Part shown: piece by piece, positions 43,900-52,795 of the stretch | Numbering within the stretch: position 1 is the first letter of the stretch | Layout of the letters: each line of letters opens with the position of its first letter | DNA from: Bradyrhizobium yuanmingense | GTDB lineage: Bacteria; Pseudomonadota; Alphaproteobacteria; Rhizobiales; Xanthobacteraceae | Direction of reading: 5' to 3' | Assembly: GCF_900094575.1 (NCBI RefSeq) | Contig: NZ_FMAE01000007.1 | Span: forward strand, 1-64,000 | DNA length: 64,000 nucleotides | Position numbers and translations under genes: made by a program | Notes under the pieces: generated by a model | Database searches by the model: none | What the model was told of the DNA's origin: nothing | Seen by the model: the letters and a program-made list of their open reading frames with translations, nothing else

Positions 43900-44925
43900 G
43901 TGAAAGCCGTCCATACCGAGCTGCACCGCAGCCACGACCCGCAATTCTTCTTGGTGCGTGGTGTCGTCAAGCGCACCACAGAGCAGCCCGAGCGCGCCGA
44001 TCGCCTGCTCAGGGGATTGAAGGACGGGAGGCATCAACTGGTCGAGCCAACCAAGTTCGGGCCCGGTCCGCGCGCACGCGTTCACAGTCCGGAATACCTG
44101 TCGTTCCTCAGCGAAGCCTGGGACGCCTGGACGGCGCTCGGCGATTCCGGCCCGGAGATGATCGGCAATATCCATCCCGTGCGCCATGCCGCGACCTATC
44201 CGACCCACATCGTCGGCAAGCTCGGCTGGCATACCGCCGACACCGCAGCGCCGATCGGCCCGGGCACGTGGGCCGCGGCCTGCGCCGCCACCGATGTTGC
44301 GGTGACCGCAGCGCAGATGGTGATGGATGGCGAGGACGCAACTTACGCGCTCTGCCGTCCGCCCGGCCATCACGCCTATCGCGACATGGCCGGCGGCTTC
44401 TGCTTCCTCAACAACAGCGCGATCGCGGCGGCGCATCTGCGGCAGAAGCATGAGCGCGTCGTGATCCTCGACGTCGATGTCCATCACGGCAATGGCACGC
44501 AAGGCATCTTTTATGCCCGGCCCGACGTCTACACGATCTCGATCCATGCCGACCCCGTTGCGTATTATCCGTACGTATGGGGCTATGCCCATGAGCGCGG
44601 CGAAGGACCCGGCCTCGGCACCAACCTCAACATTCCGCTTCCCATCGGCACCGGCGATGACGGCTATCTCCAGGCGCTGGACATCGCGCGCAAGGCGATC
44701 GAATCCTTTGCACCCGGCGCCCTCGTCATCGCACTCGGCCTCGATGCCTCCGAGCACGATCCGCTCAAGGGATTGGCCGTCACCACACCCGGCTTCCGCC
44801 GCATCGGCCAGGCCATCGCGAAGCTGGGCCTGCCGACCGTGCTCGTGCAGGAAGGCGGCTATCTCTCGGACATTCTCGGCGCCAACCTGACCTCTGTGCT
44901 GGCAGGATTCGAAGAAGCGCGGTGA
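43900..44925 (+). CDS. Histone deacetylase-family acetylpolyamine amidohydrolase
   Basis: This 341-residue zinc enzyme has the catalytic pair His157-His158 in RPPGHHAY and the zinc ligands Asp193 and His195 in LDVDVHHGNGTQGIFY. LGLDASEHDPL supplies the late Asp ligand. The layout and length fit bacterial acetylpolyamine amidohydrolases, which remove acetyl groups from acetylated polyamines or lysine-like side chains. The start is GTG at 43900. It lies next to, and convergent with, the phosphopantetheinyl transferase gene of the peptide synthetase locus, so the deacetylated amine might be a building block there; that link is inference. Confidence 0.9.
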   Translation: MKAVHTELHRSHDPQFFLVRGVVKRTTEQPERADRLLRGLKDGRHQLVEPTKFGPGPRARVHSPEYLSFLSEAWDAWTALGDSGPEMIGNIHPVRHAATYPTHIVGKLGWHTADTAAPIGPGTWAAACAATDVAVTAAQMVMDGEDATYALCRPPGHHAYRDMAGGFCFLNNSAIAAAHLRQKHERVVILDVDVHHGNGTQGIFYARPDVYTISIHADPVAYYPYVWGYAHERGEGPGLGTNLNIPLPIGTGDDGYLQALDIARKAIESFAPGALVIALGLDASEHDPLKGLAVTTPGFRRIGQAIAKLGLPTVLVQEGGYLSDILGANLTSVLAGFEEAR

Positions 44926-44951
44926 TCGCTTCGCCTCTCCGCTTGCCCGCC

Positions 44952-45683
44952 TCATTCCGCCGCTTCGCGGAGGGGCCAGGCATGGCGGCTGATGGGAAGG
45001 CCGCCGTCGGTGCGGGAGCCGTCGGCGATCGCGAGGCGATGCGCGGGCGATGGCGAGCACAGCGAGAAGCGCCAGGCGTCCGGATCGTCGACGATGTCGG
45101 GCTTGAAGCTGATCTCGATGGCCTCGCGTGACACCTGCATGGCGAAGGCGTCGAGCGGCAGATTCAGCCCGAAGCCCCTGGCTTTCAGATAGGCCTCCTT
45201 GAGCGTCCAATAGTCGAAGAAGCGCTCGATCGCCGCCGGCTCCGGCAGTCCGCGCAAGGCTTCGACCTCTTCCGGCGCAAAGAAGCGAAGCGCGGTGGAC
45301 AGCGGCGCGACGCGCCGCGACACGGTTTCGACGTCGACCCCGACGGCCTCATGCCGCGACACCACGCAGGCGACGCAGCCGTCGGCATGCGACAGGCTGA
45401 AATGCAGCGCGGTCGAGGTGGCCGGTGCTGCGACGAACGGCCGGCCATAGCGGCCCGCGCCAAACGACCAGTCGGTGGGCGCGACGTTGGAAGCGACCTG
45501 TGACAGCGCCAGGCGCAACATCGCATGCGCGAAGATGTATTGCCGCCGATGCCGCTCGAACACGAAGCGATCGGCCCGGGCCCGCTCGTCGACCGAGAGC
45601 AGGCGTCGGCACGCCTCCGCCGCGCCCGGCACGTCAATGCTCTCGATCAGTCCGACAAAGAGTTCGATTCTGTCGTCTGCCAT
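44952..45683 (-). CDS. 4'-phosphopantetheinyl transferase (Sfp-type)
   Basis: This 243-residue enzyme has the Sfp-type motifs FSLSHADGCVACVV (about residues 112-125), GVDVETVSRR and the magnesium/CoA motif WTLKEAYLKARG. It moves phosphopantetheine from CoA to carrier-protein serines, turning apo-synthetases into active ones. It lies about 530 bp from the end of the synthetase gene in the same direction, which makes that synthetase the natural target. The start is the ATG at 45683; the frame to 45749 adds unrelated residues. Confidence 0.92.
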   Translation of the reverse strand: MADDRIELFVGLIESIDVPGAAEACRRLLSVDERARADRFVFERHRRQYIFAHAMLRLALSQVASNVAPTDWSFGAGRYGRPFVAAPATSTALHFSLSHADGCVACVVSRHEAVGVDVETVSRRVAPLSTALRFFAPEEVEALRGLPEPAAIERFFDYWTLKEAYLKARGFGLNLPLDAFAMQVSREAIEISFKPDIVDDPDAWRFSLCSPSPAHRLAIADGSRTDGGLPISRHAWPLREAAE

Positions 45684-45904
45684 CAATTGGGCCCATGGCG
45701 TCGGGCGAGGGCAAATCCCTCGGTCCCGACGGAAGAAACAACTGCGCAAGAATCAGCCGAGAGGACCGTACCTAGCGGTCCACCCGGGCGAATTCTTGTC
45801 GATTTGCAGGCCGGTTTACAGGCGCAAGCTTGTGCGAGCCCCCAAACTCGACACGCAGGCGGCCGCTCTGCGAAGATTCGTACGGTCGTCCCCGACCGAC
45901 GAGT

Positions 45905-46075
45905 TTACTTCTTCTTGGACTTCTTCTTCTTGGACCCGCGCAGAGCCTTAAGGCTGGCGTCGACATCCTTCAGTGCGAGCTGGAGTTTTTGCTTCTCGAA
46001 ATTGAGCAGGTCTTGCAGCGCCTTGCGGTCCTCCGCGCTGAGCGAGGTCTTCTTGGTAAATTTGATGAAACCCAT
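45905..46075 (-). CDS. Small protein with lysine-rich tail
   Basis: This 56-residue protein begins MGFIKFTKKTSLSAEDRKAL and forms one amphipathic helix, then ends in GSKKKKSKKK. GGGGGAG lies five bases before the ATG. It lies between the synthetase and the transferase genes in the same direction, where MbtH-like helpers are often found, but it has none of the MbtH signature (no NxExQxSxWP). The tail suggests binding to nucleic acid or acidic lipid. The function is unknown. Confidence 0.68.
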   Translation of the reverse strand: MGFIKFTKKTSLSAEDRKALQDLLNFEKQKLQLALKDVDASLKALRGSKKKKSKKK

Positions 46076-46215
46076 AACACTCCCCCGGTTGAAAATGATC
46101 ATCCCAAATCAAAATCCGAGAATAATCTTGCGCGACGACGCCAAATAATCAAGCTGCAACTTGATCATTCACAGCTTTGGGGCGTGAACCCGTATTCTGG
46201 CGCGATGTCGCGGCA

Positions 46216-49200
46216 TCAAGCGGCCCTGCGCGCGAGCAATCTGCCGAGTGGTGCGTTGGGCTGGGCGATCGCCGCCGTTAGCAGGGCGACGAGGTCCTCC
46301 ATCCATTCGCCGACCGCTCGGCCCTCGAGCAAATCGCGCTTGTAATTGCAGGAGCCGGTAATGCCGGTCGGTCGCTCCTTGAGCATCAGCGACAGCCAGG
46401 TCTGGTCGATCGGCAGCACCGGCTGGCCTTCGCGCGCGACGTTGCCGATCGATTCCGTCGCGAGATCCGGGAGATCGAACGGCCGGCGCAACGGATTTTG
46501 CAGCGTGAAATAGACCTGGAGCAGCGAGGCCGGATCGATCCCCTCCTGCTCCAGTCGATCGGCCAGGACGTTGAATGGCAGCTCCTGCCGCGCATGCGCC
46601 TCGAGCACGCTCTGGCGCACCCGCAGCAGAGCCTGCGCGAAAGACAGGTCCGGCGTGATTGTCGTGCGGACGATCACCGTGTTCTCGAACGGGCCGATGA
46701 TCCGGTCGGTGTCCGGCTGGGCACGATTGGCCATCGCGGTCGCGACCGCGATGTCGGTGCGGCCCGTCCGGGCCAGCAGCATGGCCTTCAGGCCGGTGAG
46801 GAAGCACATGAACAGCGTGCAATTGTGCTGGCCGGCAAACGCCGTCAGCCGGGCGATCAGCTCGCGCTCGAGGCAGACCGGATGATGCCCGGTGGAGGCG
46901 CCCGGGCTCGATTCGCCGTCGAAGAGGGGACCCGCTCCGCGCAAATTCAGGATCCAGTCGGAAGCCTGGCGGCGCGCCGCGTCGGTGCCGCACCACCAGC
47001 GCTGCCAGCGTGCCACGTCCGAAAAGGCCGGCGGCGGGCTCGGCAGCGGCGCGGACGGATATCCGGCCAGCGCGGCATAGCGGCTCGACAATTCCTCGAA
47101 CAGCACGCCGATCGACCAGCCGTCGACGACGGCGTGATGCAACGTCAGCAGCAGCACGTGGTCATCGTCGTGGAGCCGCAACAGCCGGGCGCGCAACAGC
47201 GGCGCGCGCGTGGTGTCGATCGGGGTATAGGCCTCCTGCTCGATCATGAGATCGATCTTCCTGAGCTCGAGCGCCTTGCGCCGCTTGTTGTTGTGGGAAT
47301 GACCGTCGCCGATCGTCTCGACCGTCATGATTCGGCCGAGCGTGCGTGGCGCGGCGATGCGGCTTTCCGGCTCATCGCCGTTCCAGGCGAACGCGGTGCG
47401 CAGCGATTCGTGCCGGCGCACCACGTCGTCGATCGCCTTTGCCAGGGCGGCCGAATCGAGCGGGCCCTGCAGACGGAAGGCGAAGGGCAGGTTGAGCTGC
47501 GGCAGCCCCGGCAGATTCCGCTCGATGTGCAGCATCTGGTCCTGTCCGATGGAAGGCGCCGGCGGCCCGCCCGCAGCCGATCGCGGCAGGCTTGCGGCAG
47601 GCTTGTGCGGCTTCGTGGCCACGGTCTGTTCGACCCGCCGCGCCAACCCCTCGATCGTCGGCGCCTCGAAGAGGGCCTTGATCGGCAGCGACACGCCGAG
47701 CGCCCGCGCGATGCGCGCCATCACCTGGCCGGCCAGCAGCGAATGGCCGCCGAGGTCGAAGAAATTGTCGGTAACACCGATGCGTTCGACGTTCAGCAGG
47801 TCGATCCAGACGTCGGAGAGCACCTTTTCGGTGAAGTGCCGCGCCGGGACGACCGCATCCGCGCCGGACGTTTCCGGCGGGACGGACGCCAGCAGCGCCG
47901 AGCGGTCGATCTTGCCATGGGCGTTGAGCGGCACCTGATCCAGGAACAGGAAGGCGGCGGGGATGGCGTGAACGGGCAGGCGGCTCTTCAGGAAGTCGCG
48001 CATCTCGCTGGCGCTGCTCCGGCTGCCGGGCTTGGCGACGACATGGGCGATCAGCCTGATGTCGCCGCTCGCCTCGCGGCGCGGTTCGACGATGGCAGCG
48101 CGCACGCTTGGATGCTCGGCCAGCGCGTTCTCGATCTCCTTGAGCTCGATACGATAGCCACGGATCTTGACCTGATGGTCGGCGCGGCCGAGGCATTCGA
48201 GCGTCCCGTCGGCGCGGCGCCGGGCCAGATCGCCGGTCCGGTAGAGCCGGCTGCCGGCCTGGCGCGAGAACGGATCGGGCAGAAAGCGCTGCCGGCTCTG
48301 CGCGGGATCGTTGATATAGCCGCGGCCGATTCCGGCGCCGCCGATGCAGAGCTCGCCGGTCACGCCGATCGGTTGCGGCTGGAGGTTTGCGTCGAGTACG
48401 TAGAGCTGCGTGTTCGGCAGCGGCGCCCCGACCGGAACGTTGGCCGTCGCGATCGCCGGCGCTTTGGTCAGGCGGTGCAGGGAGGCGTCGTCCGAACATT
48501 CCGAGGCGCCATAGGCATTGATCAGCGGTACCCTCGGGCAGCAGGCAAACCAGGCCCGGCAGAGCTCGACGGGCAACGGCTCGCCGGTCGAGATCAGCAG
48601 CCGCAGCTTCGCGAAGGCGCGCCGGATCGGCGCCTCGTCCATACATTCGAGAATGAGGCGCAGCAGCGAGGGCACGATTTCGAGCACCGTGATGCCCTCG
48701 CGCTCGATCTCGCGCGCCAGCAGCATCGGGTCCTGCACGATCGCGTTGCCGCAGACATGGACGCGCGCGCCGACCATCGGACCGGCGAGGAATTGCCAGA
48801 CCGAGATGACGAAGCTCTGCGGCGCGATCTGCGCGATCACGTCCTTAGGCGAGAGGCCGAGTTCGGAGATGAGCGAGGCCAGATGGTTCGACAGGCCGCG
48901 CTGCTCGATCATGACGCCCTTCGGCGCGCCGGAGGAGCCGGACGTATAGACGAGATAGGCAAGGCTCGAGGCGGCGCGGCGTGCGGCGCGGGCCGGCTTT
49001 GTCGACCCGGATGCAAGAGCGTCGTCGAGCTCGGCCACCGGGATGCGCTCGACCAGCGGTTCGAGCAGGGCCTCGACCATGGCAGACTGAGCCCGCCCGG
49101 TCAGCAGCACGCGGGCACAGCTCGATCCGAGGATGGTCGAGAGCCTTGCCGTCGGCTGGTCGGGATCGAGATTGAGGAAGGCCGCGCCGACGCGCTGCAC

Positions 49201-52200
49201 CGCGATCATCGCGGCGAGCAGGTCGGGCCCGCGCTCCGCGAGCAGGGCAACCACGCTCTCGGCGCCGACGCCCTCACGGGCAAGCCAGCGCGCGGCCGCC
49301 CCAGTGCGACGCGCCAGCTCGCGATAGGTCAGGGACGTGCGACCGTCCGAGACCGCGACTGCGTTCGGCGTCTTCCTCGCCTGGCGCTCGAAGCGTTCGC
49401 TCAAGTTGCCGCGTGTGGTGAAATTGGCCGGCATGCCCCGGCCTTTTGCCAGCGCTTGCCGACGTTCGGCCTCGGTCAGGAGCGGCAGGCGCGAGATGCG
49501 CTGTTCCGGATTGGCGATGACGGCCTTGAGCAGCGCCTTGAACTGGGCCGCCATGGCTTCGATCGTCGCGGCCTCGAACAGATCGGTGGCGTATTCGAAG
49601 AAGCCGGTGAAGCGGCCATCGGCCTCGACCAGTTCGAGCGTGATGTCGAACCGCGCCACCCTGGGATCGACTTCCAGCCGCCGGGTCGACAGGCCAGGAA
49701 AGCGCGCCGCCTCGATCGAGGCGTTCTGGAGGATGAACATGATCCGGAACAGCGGATTGCCGTCGCTGCGGCGCGCCACCCGCAATGCGCGCAACACCTC
49801 CTCGATCGGAAGGTCCTGGTTGCGGTAGGCGTCCAGCGTGACCTGCCGCACCCGCCGCAACATCTCGCCGAAGCTCGGATCGCCGCTGAAATCGTTGCGC
49901 AGGACCAGGGTATTGGCGAACAGCCCGATCAGGCGTTCGCTCTCGATCTGGTTGCGGTTGGCGATCAGCGATCCCGTGGCGACGTCCTCATGCGAGGTGT
50001 GGCGGAACAACAGGCACTGGAAAGCGGCGAGCAGCGTCATGAACGGCGTGACGCCCTGGTTCTGGCTCAACGCGCGCAGCTCGGACGAGAGGGACTTTGA
50101 GAATTCAAGGTAGTGACGCGCGCCGTGTCCGCTCCAGATCTCAGGTCTCGGCCTGTCGGTTCTCAGCGGCAGCATGGTGACCCCGTCGAGCTGGGTCCGC
50201 CAATAATCGAGCTGCTCCCTGGCCGCGGGCGTCTGCGCCCAGCTTTGCTGCCAGAGTGCGAAGTCGCGATATTGGAAAGCGGGCGGCGGCAGTGCGGCCG
50301 AATGCTTCTTGCGTGTCGCGGCATAATGGACGGCGAGCTCCTGCCAGAACAGCCGCTGCGACCAGCCATCGGTGGCGAGGTGATGGACGTTGACCACCAG
50401 CGCATGGTTGTTCCTGTCGAACGACAGCAGTGTCGTCTTCAGGGGCGGCGCGTGGGCCAGGTCGAACTGACGTTGCGCAAGCCTGAGCGCCTCGCGCCGG
50501 ATTGCCGCAGGCCGCCTGCCCGCCGGGCATGGCTTGAGCTTGATGCGCTCCAGCCGCGGCGTCGATGACAGCACGAGTTGCATCGGCTCGCCCTGGCGCT
50601 CGACGAACACCGAGCGCAGCGCCTCATGGCGCGTTGAGATCGCAGCGAGGCTCGCAGACAGCGCGGCGGCGTCGACCGGGCCCTTGAGGACGGCGATCTC
50701 GACGACGTTATAATTGTACCGCGTCGGGTCCAGTCGCGAGAGCACGTACATCCGCTGCTGCTGGAACGACAGCGGTGCGTCCGTGCCTGCAAGCCGGCGC
50801 CAGCCCGGCAGCGCCGTCTCGCGCCGGCTTGCGGCGGTCTCGATCCGGGCCGCAAGCGCTGCGACCGTCGGGCAATCGAAGATATCCTCGAACGAGAAGT
50901 CGACATTGAAGCGGTCGCGCAGGCGCGAGCGCATCTGTGTCACCGCGAGCGAATCCGCGCCGAGCGCGAAGACGTCCTGGTCGGCGCCGACCTGCGGCAG
51001 CTCCAACAGGCCGGCCCAGATCTCGGCGAGCTGGCTCTCGACCGCATTGCGCGGCAGCCGGGTCTCGTCGTCCGCGTCGACCGTTGCAATCAGCCCGGCG
51101 AGGGCGTTGCGCTTGACCTTGCCGCTGGCGCCCTTCGGCAGCGCCGCGACGCTGCGGATCACGCTCGGTATCTTGTAGGCCGCAAGCCGTTTTCGTGCGA
51201 ATTGGCGCAACTGGTCCGGGGTCGCCTCGGCATTCGGCCGCAGCACCACGACGGCCGCGACGTTCTCGCCGAGCTTCTGGTGCGGGACCGCGAACACGCC
51301 GGCTTCCAGCACCGCCGGATGGCTGAGCAGGACGTCTTCCACCTCCAGCGGCGATATCTTCTGCCCGCCGCGGTTGATGACGTCCTTGATGCGGCCGACG
51401 ATGAAGAGATAGCCGTCGTCATCGAGATAGCCGAGGTCGCCGGTCCTGAACCAGCCGTTGCGGAATGCGGCCCGCGTCGCCGGCTCGTCATTATAATAGC
51501 CGCGGCTCATGTTCGGCCCGCGCAGCACGATCTCGCCGTGCGCCCCGCTTGCGAGCGTGCGGCCGGTCTCGTCCATGATCGCGATCTCCGGGCCGGCGGC
51601 GCGACCGACCGACGCGACCTTGCGCAGCTCGAACCGATTGGCCGCAATCTGCGAGGCCGCCTCGGTCATGCCGTAAGTTTCGAGCACGGGAACGCCGAAC
51701 GTTGTCTCCAGCCCGGCGAGAATCGTCGGCGCGAGCGAGGCCGAAGCCGACCGGATCACGCGCAGCGACGATGGTCGGGCGCGGTCGGGGTTTACTTCCG
51801 CCGCCGTCAGCAATGCGCGATGAATGGTCGGCACCGCCGTGTACCAGGTCGGTTGCAGCTCCCGCATCCAGCCGAAGAACGACGCTGCGTCGAAACCGTC
51901 GGTGCAGATCACGCTGGAGCCCGCGGCCAGCGCCGTGAGCAGGCCGGAGATCAAGCCATGGGCATGAAACAGCGGCAGGACGTTGAGCAGGCGATCATGC
52001 ATCGTGAGCGACAGCACATGGCCGGCATTGTAAGCGGACAGGCAGACATTGCGATGGGTCAGCGGCACCATTTTCGGTCGCGCCGCCGTGCCTGACGTCA
52101 GCAGGATGAACGCATCGTCGTCGCCGCGCGAAGCGCCGGCGGCATTGGCCGGCCCGATCGCCGGAGCAATGAACGCGCAGCCGCCGAGATCGTGGGTAGG

Positions 52201-52659
52201 CCCCGCCACGAAATCGATCAATGCGATGTCGAGCATCCTGGCGGCGTCACGGCTCGCCGAGTTCATGTCGGCCCGGGTCACGAGCGCGGTCAGCTTCAGT
52301 TCGCTGAAATAGCGTTGCAGCTCGTCCGCCGTCAGATCGGGGTTGACGGGGACGCAGGCGCAGCCTGATGCGACTGCTAGCAGCGCCAGGGCAGTATCGG
52401 CGCCGCGCGGCAGCGCCACCGCGATGCGGTCTGCGGGACGGATGCCGAGTTCACGCAAGGCACGCACCAGTTGCCGGATCGACTCGGCCAGCGCGTCATA
52501 GCTGAGCGCCGGCCGGCCGGGAGCGAGGAGTGCGGGCGCCGCCGGCGTCCTGCGGGCGTAGAATTCGAGAAGGCCGCTGATATGCGCGAACACCTTCGTT
52601 TCGGCCGTGGTGCCGGCTGATGCTTCGTCCGCTCCGGATGCAATGTCCGACAACGCCAT
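46216..52659 (-). CDS. Nonribosomal peptide synthetase, A-PCP-C-A-PCP-C
   Basis: This 2147-residue enzyme has, in order: an acyl-CoA-synthetase-like A domain (about 30-525, FILLTSGTAARPKMVPLTH, GRIKDVINRGGQKISPLEVE); a carrier (about 540-610, FALGADSL, Ser570); a condensation domain (about 628-1060, VHHLATDGWS, His760 and Asp764); an amino-acid-type A domain (about 1085-1590, YLVYTSGSSGAPKG, NAYGASE, Lys1583); a carrier (about 1605-1680, DLGGHSLLAG, Ser1640); and a final condensation domain (about 1705-2140, LHHAVVDGWS). There is no thioesterase or reductase. The second A domain has Val1284 where amino-acid A domains have Asp. It should join an acyl starter to one unusual building block and release it onto a free nucleophile. 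The product is unknown. Confidence 0.95.
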   Translation of the reverse strand: MALSDIASGADEASAGTTAETKVFAHISGLLEFYARRTPAAPALLAPGRPALSYDALAESIRQLVRALRELGIRPADRIAVALPRGADTALALLAVASGCACVPVNPDLTADELQRYFSELKLTALVTRADMNSASRDAARMLDIALIDFVAGPTHDLGGCAFIAPAIGPANAAGASRGDDDAFILLTSGTAARPKMVPLTHRNVCLSAYNAGHVLSLTMHDRLLNVLPLFHAHGLISGLLTALAAGSSVICTDGFDAASFFGWMRELQPTWYTAVPTIHRALLTAAEVNPDRARPSSLRVIRSASASLAPTILAGLETTFGVPVLETYGMTEAASQIAANRFELRKVASVGRAAGPEIAIMDETGRTLASGAHGEIVLRGPNMSRGYYNDEPATRAAFRNGWFRTGDLGYLDDDGYLFIVGRIKDVINRGGQKISPLEVEDVLLSHPAVLEAGVFAVPHQKLGENVAAVVVLRPNAEATPDQLRQFARKRLAAYKIPSVIRSVAALPKGASGKVKRNALAGLIATVDADDETRLPRNAVESQLAEIWAGLLELPQVGADQDVFALGADSLAVTQMRSRLRDRFNVDFSFEDIFDCPTVAALAARIETAASRRETALPGWRRLAGTDAPLSFQQQRMYVLSRLDPTRYNYNVVEIAVLKGPVDAAALSASLAAISTRHEALRSVFVERQGEPMQLVLSSTPRLERIKLKPCPAGRRPAAIRREALRLAQRQFDLAHAPPLKTTLLSFDRNNHALVVNVHHLATDGWSQRLFWQELAVHYAATRKKHSAALPPPAFQYRDFALWQQSWAQTPAAREQLDYWRTQLDGVTMLPLRTDRPRPEIWSGHGARHYLEFSKSLSSELRALSQNQGVTPFMTLLAAFQCLLFRHTSHEDVATGSLIANRNQIESERLIGLFANTLVLRNDFSGDPSFGEMLRRVRQVTLDAYRNQDLPIEEVLRALRVARRSDGNPLFRIMFILQNASIEAARFPGLSTRRLEVDPRVARFDITLELVEADGRFTGFFEYATDLFEAATIEAMAAQFKALLKAVIANPEQRISRLPLLTEAERRQALAKGRGMPANFTTRGNLSERFERQARKTPNAVAVSDGRTSLTYRELARRTGAAARWLAREGVGAESVVALLAERGPDLLAAMIAVQRVGAAFLNLDPDQPTARLSTILGSSCARVLLTGRAQSAMVEALLEPLVERIPVAELDDALASGSTKPARAARRAASSLAYLVYTSGSSGAPKGVMIEQRGLSNHLASLISELGLSPKDVIAQIAPQSFVISVWQFLAGPMVGARVHVCGNAIVQDPMLLAREIEREGITVLEIVPSLLRLILECMDEAPIRRAFAKLRLLISTGEPLPVELCRAWFACCPRVPLINAYGASECSDDASLHRLTKAPAIATANVPVGAPLPNTQLYVLDANLQPQPIGVTGELCIGGAGIGRGYINDPAQSRQRFLPDPFSRQAGSRLYRTGDLARRRADGTLECLGRADHQVKIRGYRIELKEIENALAEHPSVRAAIVEPRREASGDIRLIAHVVAKPGSRSSASEMRDFLKSRLPVHAIPAAFLFLDQVPLNAHGKIDRSALLASVPPETSGADAVVPARHFTEKVLSDVWIDLLNVERIGVTDNFFDLGGHSLLAGQVMARIARALGVSLPIKALFEAPTIEGLARRVEQTVATKPHKPAASLPRSAAGGPPAPSIGQDQMLHIERNLPGLPQLNLPFAFRLQGPLDSAALAKAIDDVVRRHESLRTAFAWNGDEPESRIAAPRTLGRIMTVETIGDGHSHNNKRRKALELRKIDLMIEQEAYTPIDTTRAPLLRARLLRLHDDDHVLLLTLHHAVVDGWSIGVLFEELSSRYAALAGYPSAPLPSPPPAFSDVARWQRWWCGTDAARRQASDWILNLRGAGPLFDGESSPGASTGHHPVCLERELIARLTAFAGQHNCTLFMCFLTGLKAMLLARTGRTDIAVATAMANRAQPDTDRIIGPFENTVIVRTTITPDLSFAQALLRVRQSVLEAHARQELPFNVLADRLEQEGIDPASLLQVYFTLQNPLRRPFDLPDLATESIGNVAREGQPVLPIDQTWLSLMLKERPTGITGSCNYKRDLLEGRAVGEWMEDLVALLTAAIAQPNAPLGRLLARRAA

Positions 52660-52795
52660 TCCCTTTTGGACCGATTAAGTTATTCTTCCAAGAAGTTGGG
52701 GAATGCGTCCAGTCCGAGGTGAAGTTTGGACCCCAAAATCTGTGGTTGAGGGGCCCTCGAGCCCTTCGACGGAGTAAGGGTCGGGCAGAATCACG

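Noticed and set aside
46498..50100. 1200-codon open frame antisense to the peptide synthetase
   Set aside because: Its translation is Arg/Gln/Gly/Asp-rich without any recognisable domain, and the opposite strand carries a complete multidomain synthetase. Long antisense frames are common in GC-rich coding DNA.
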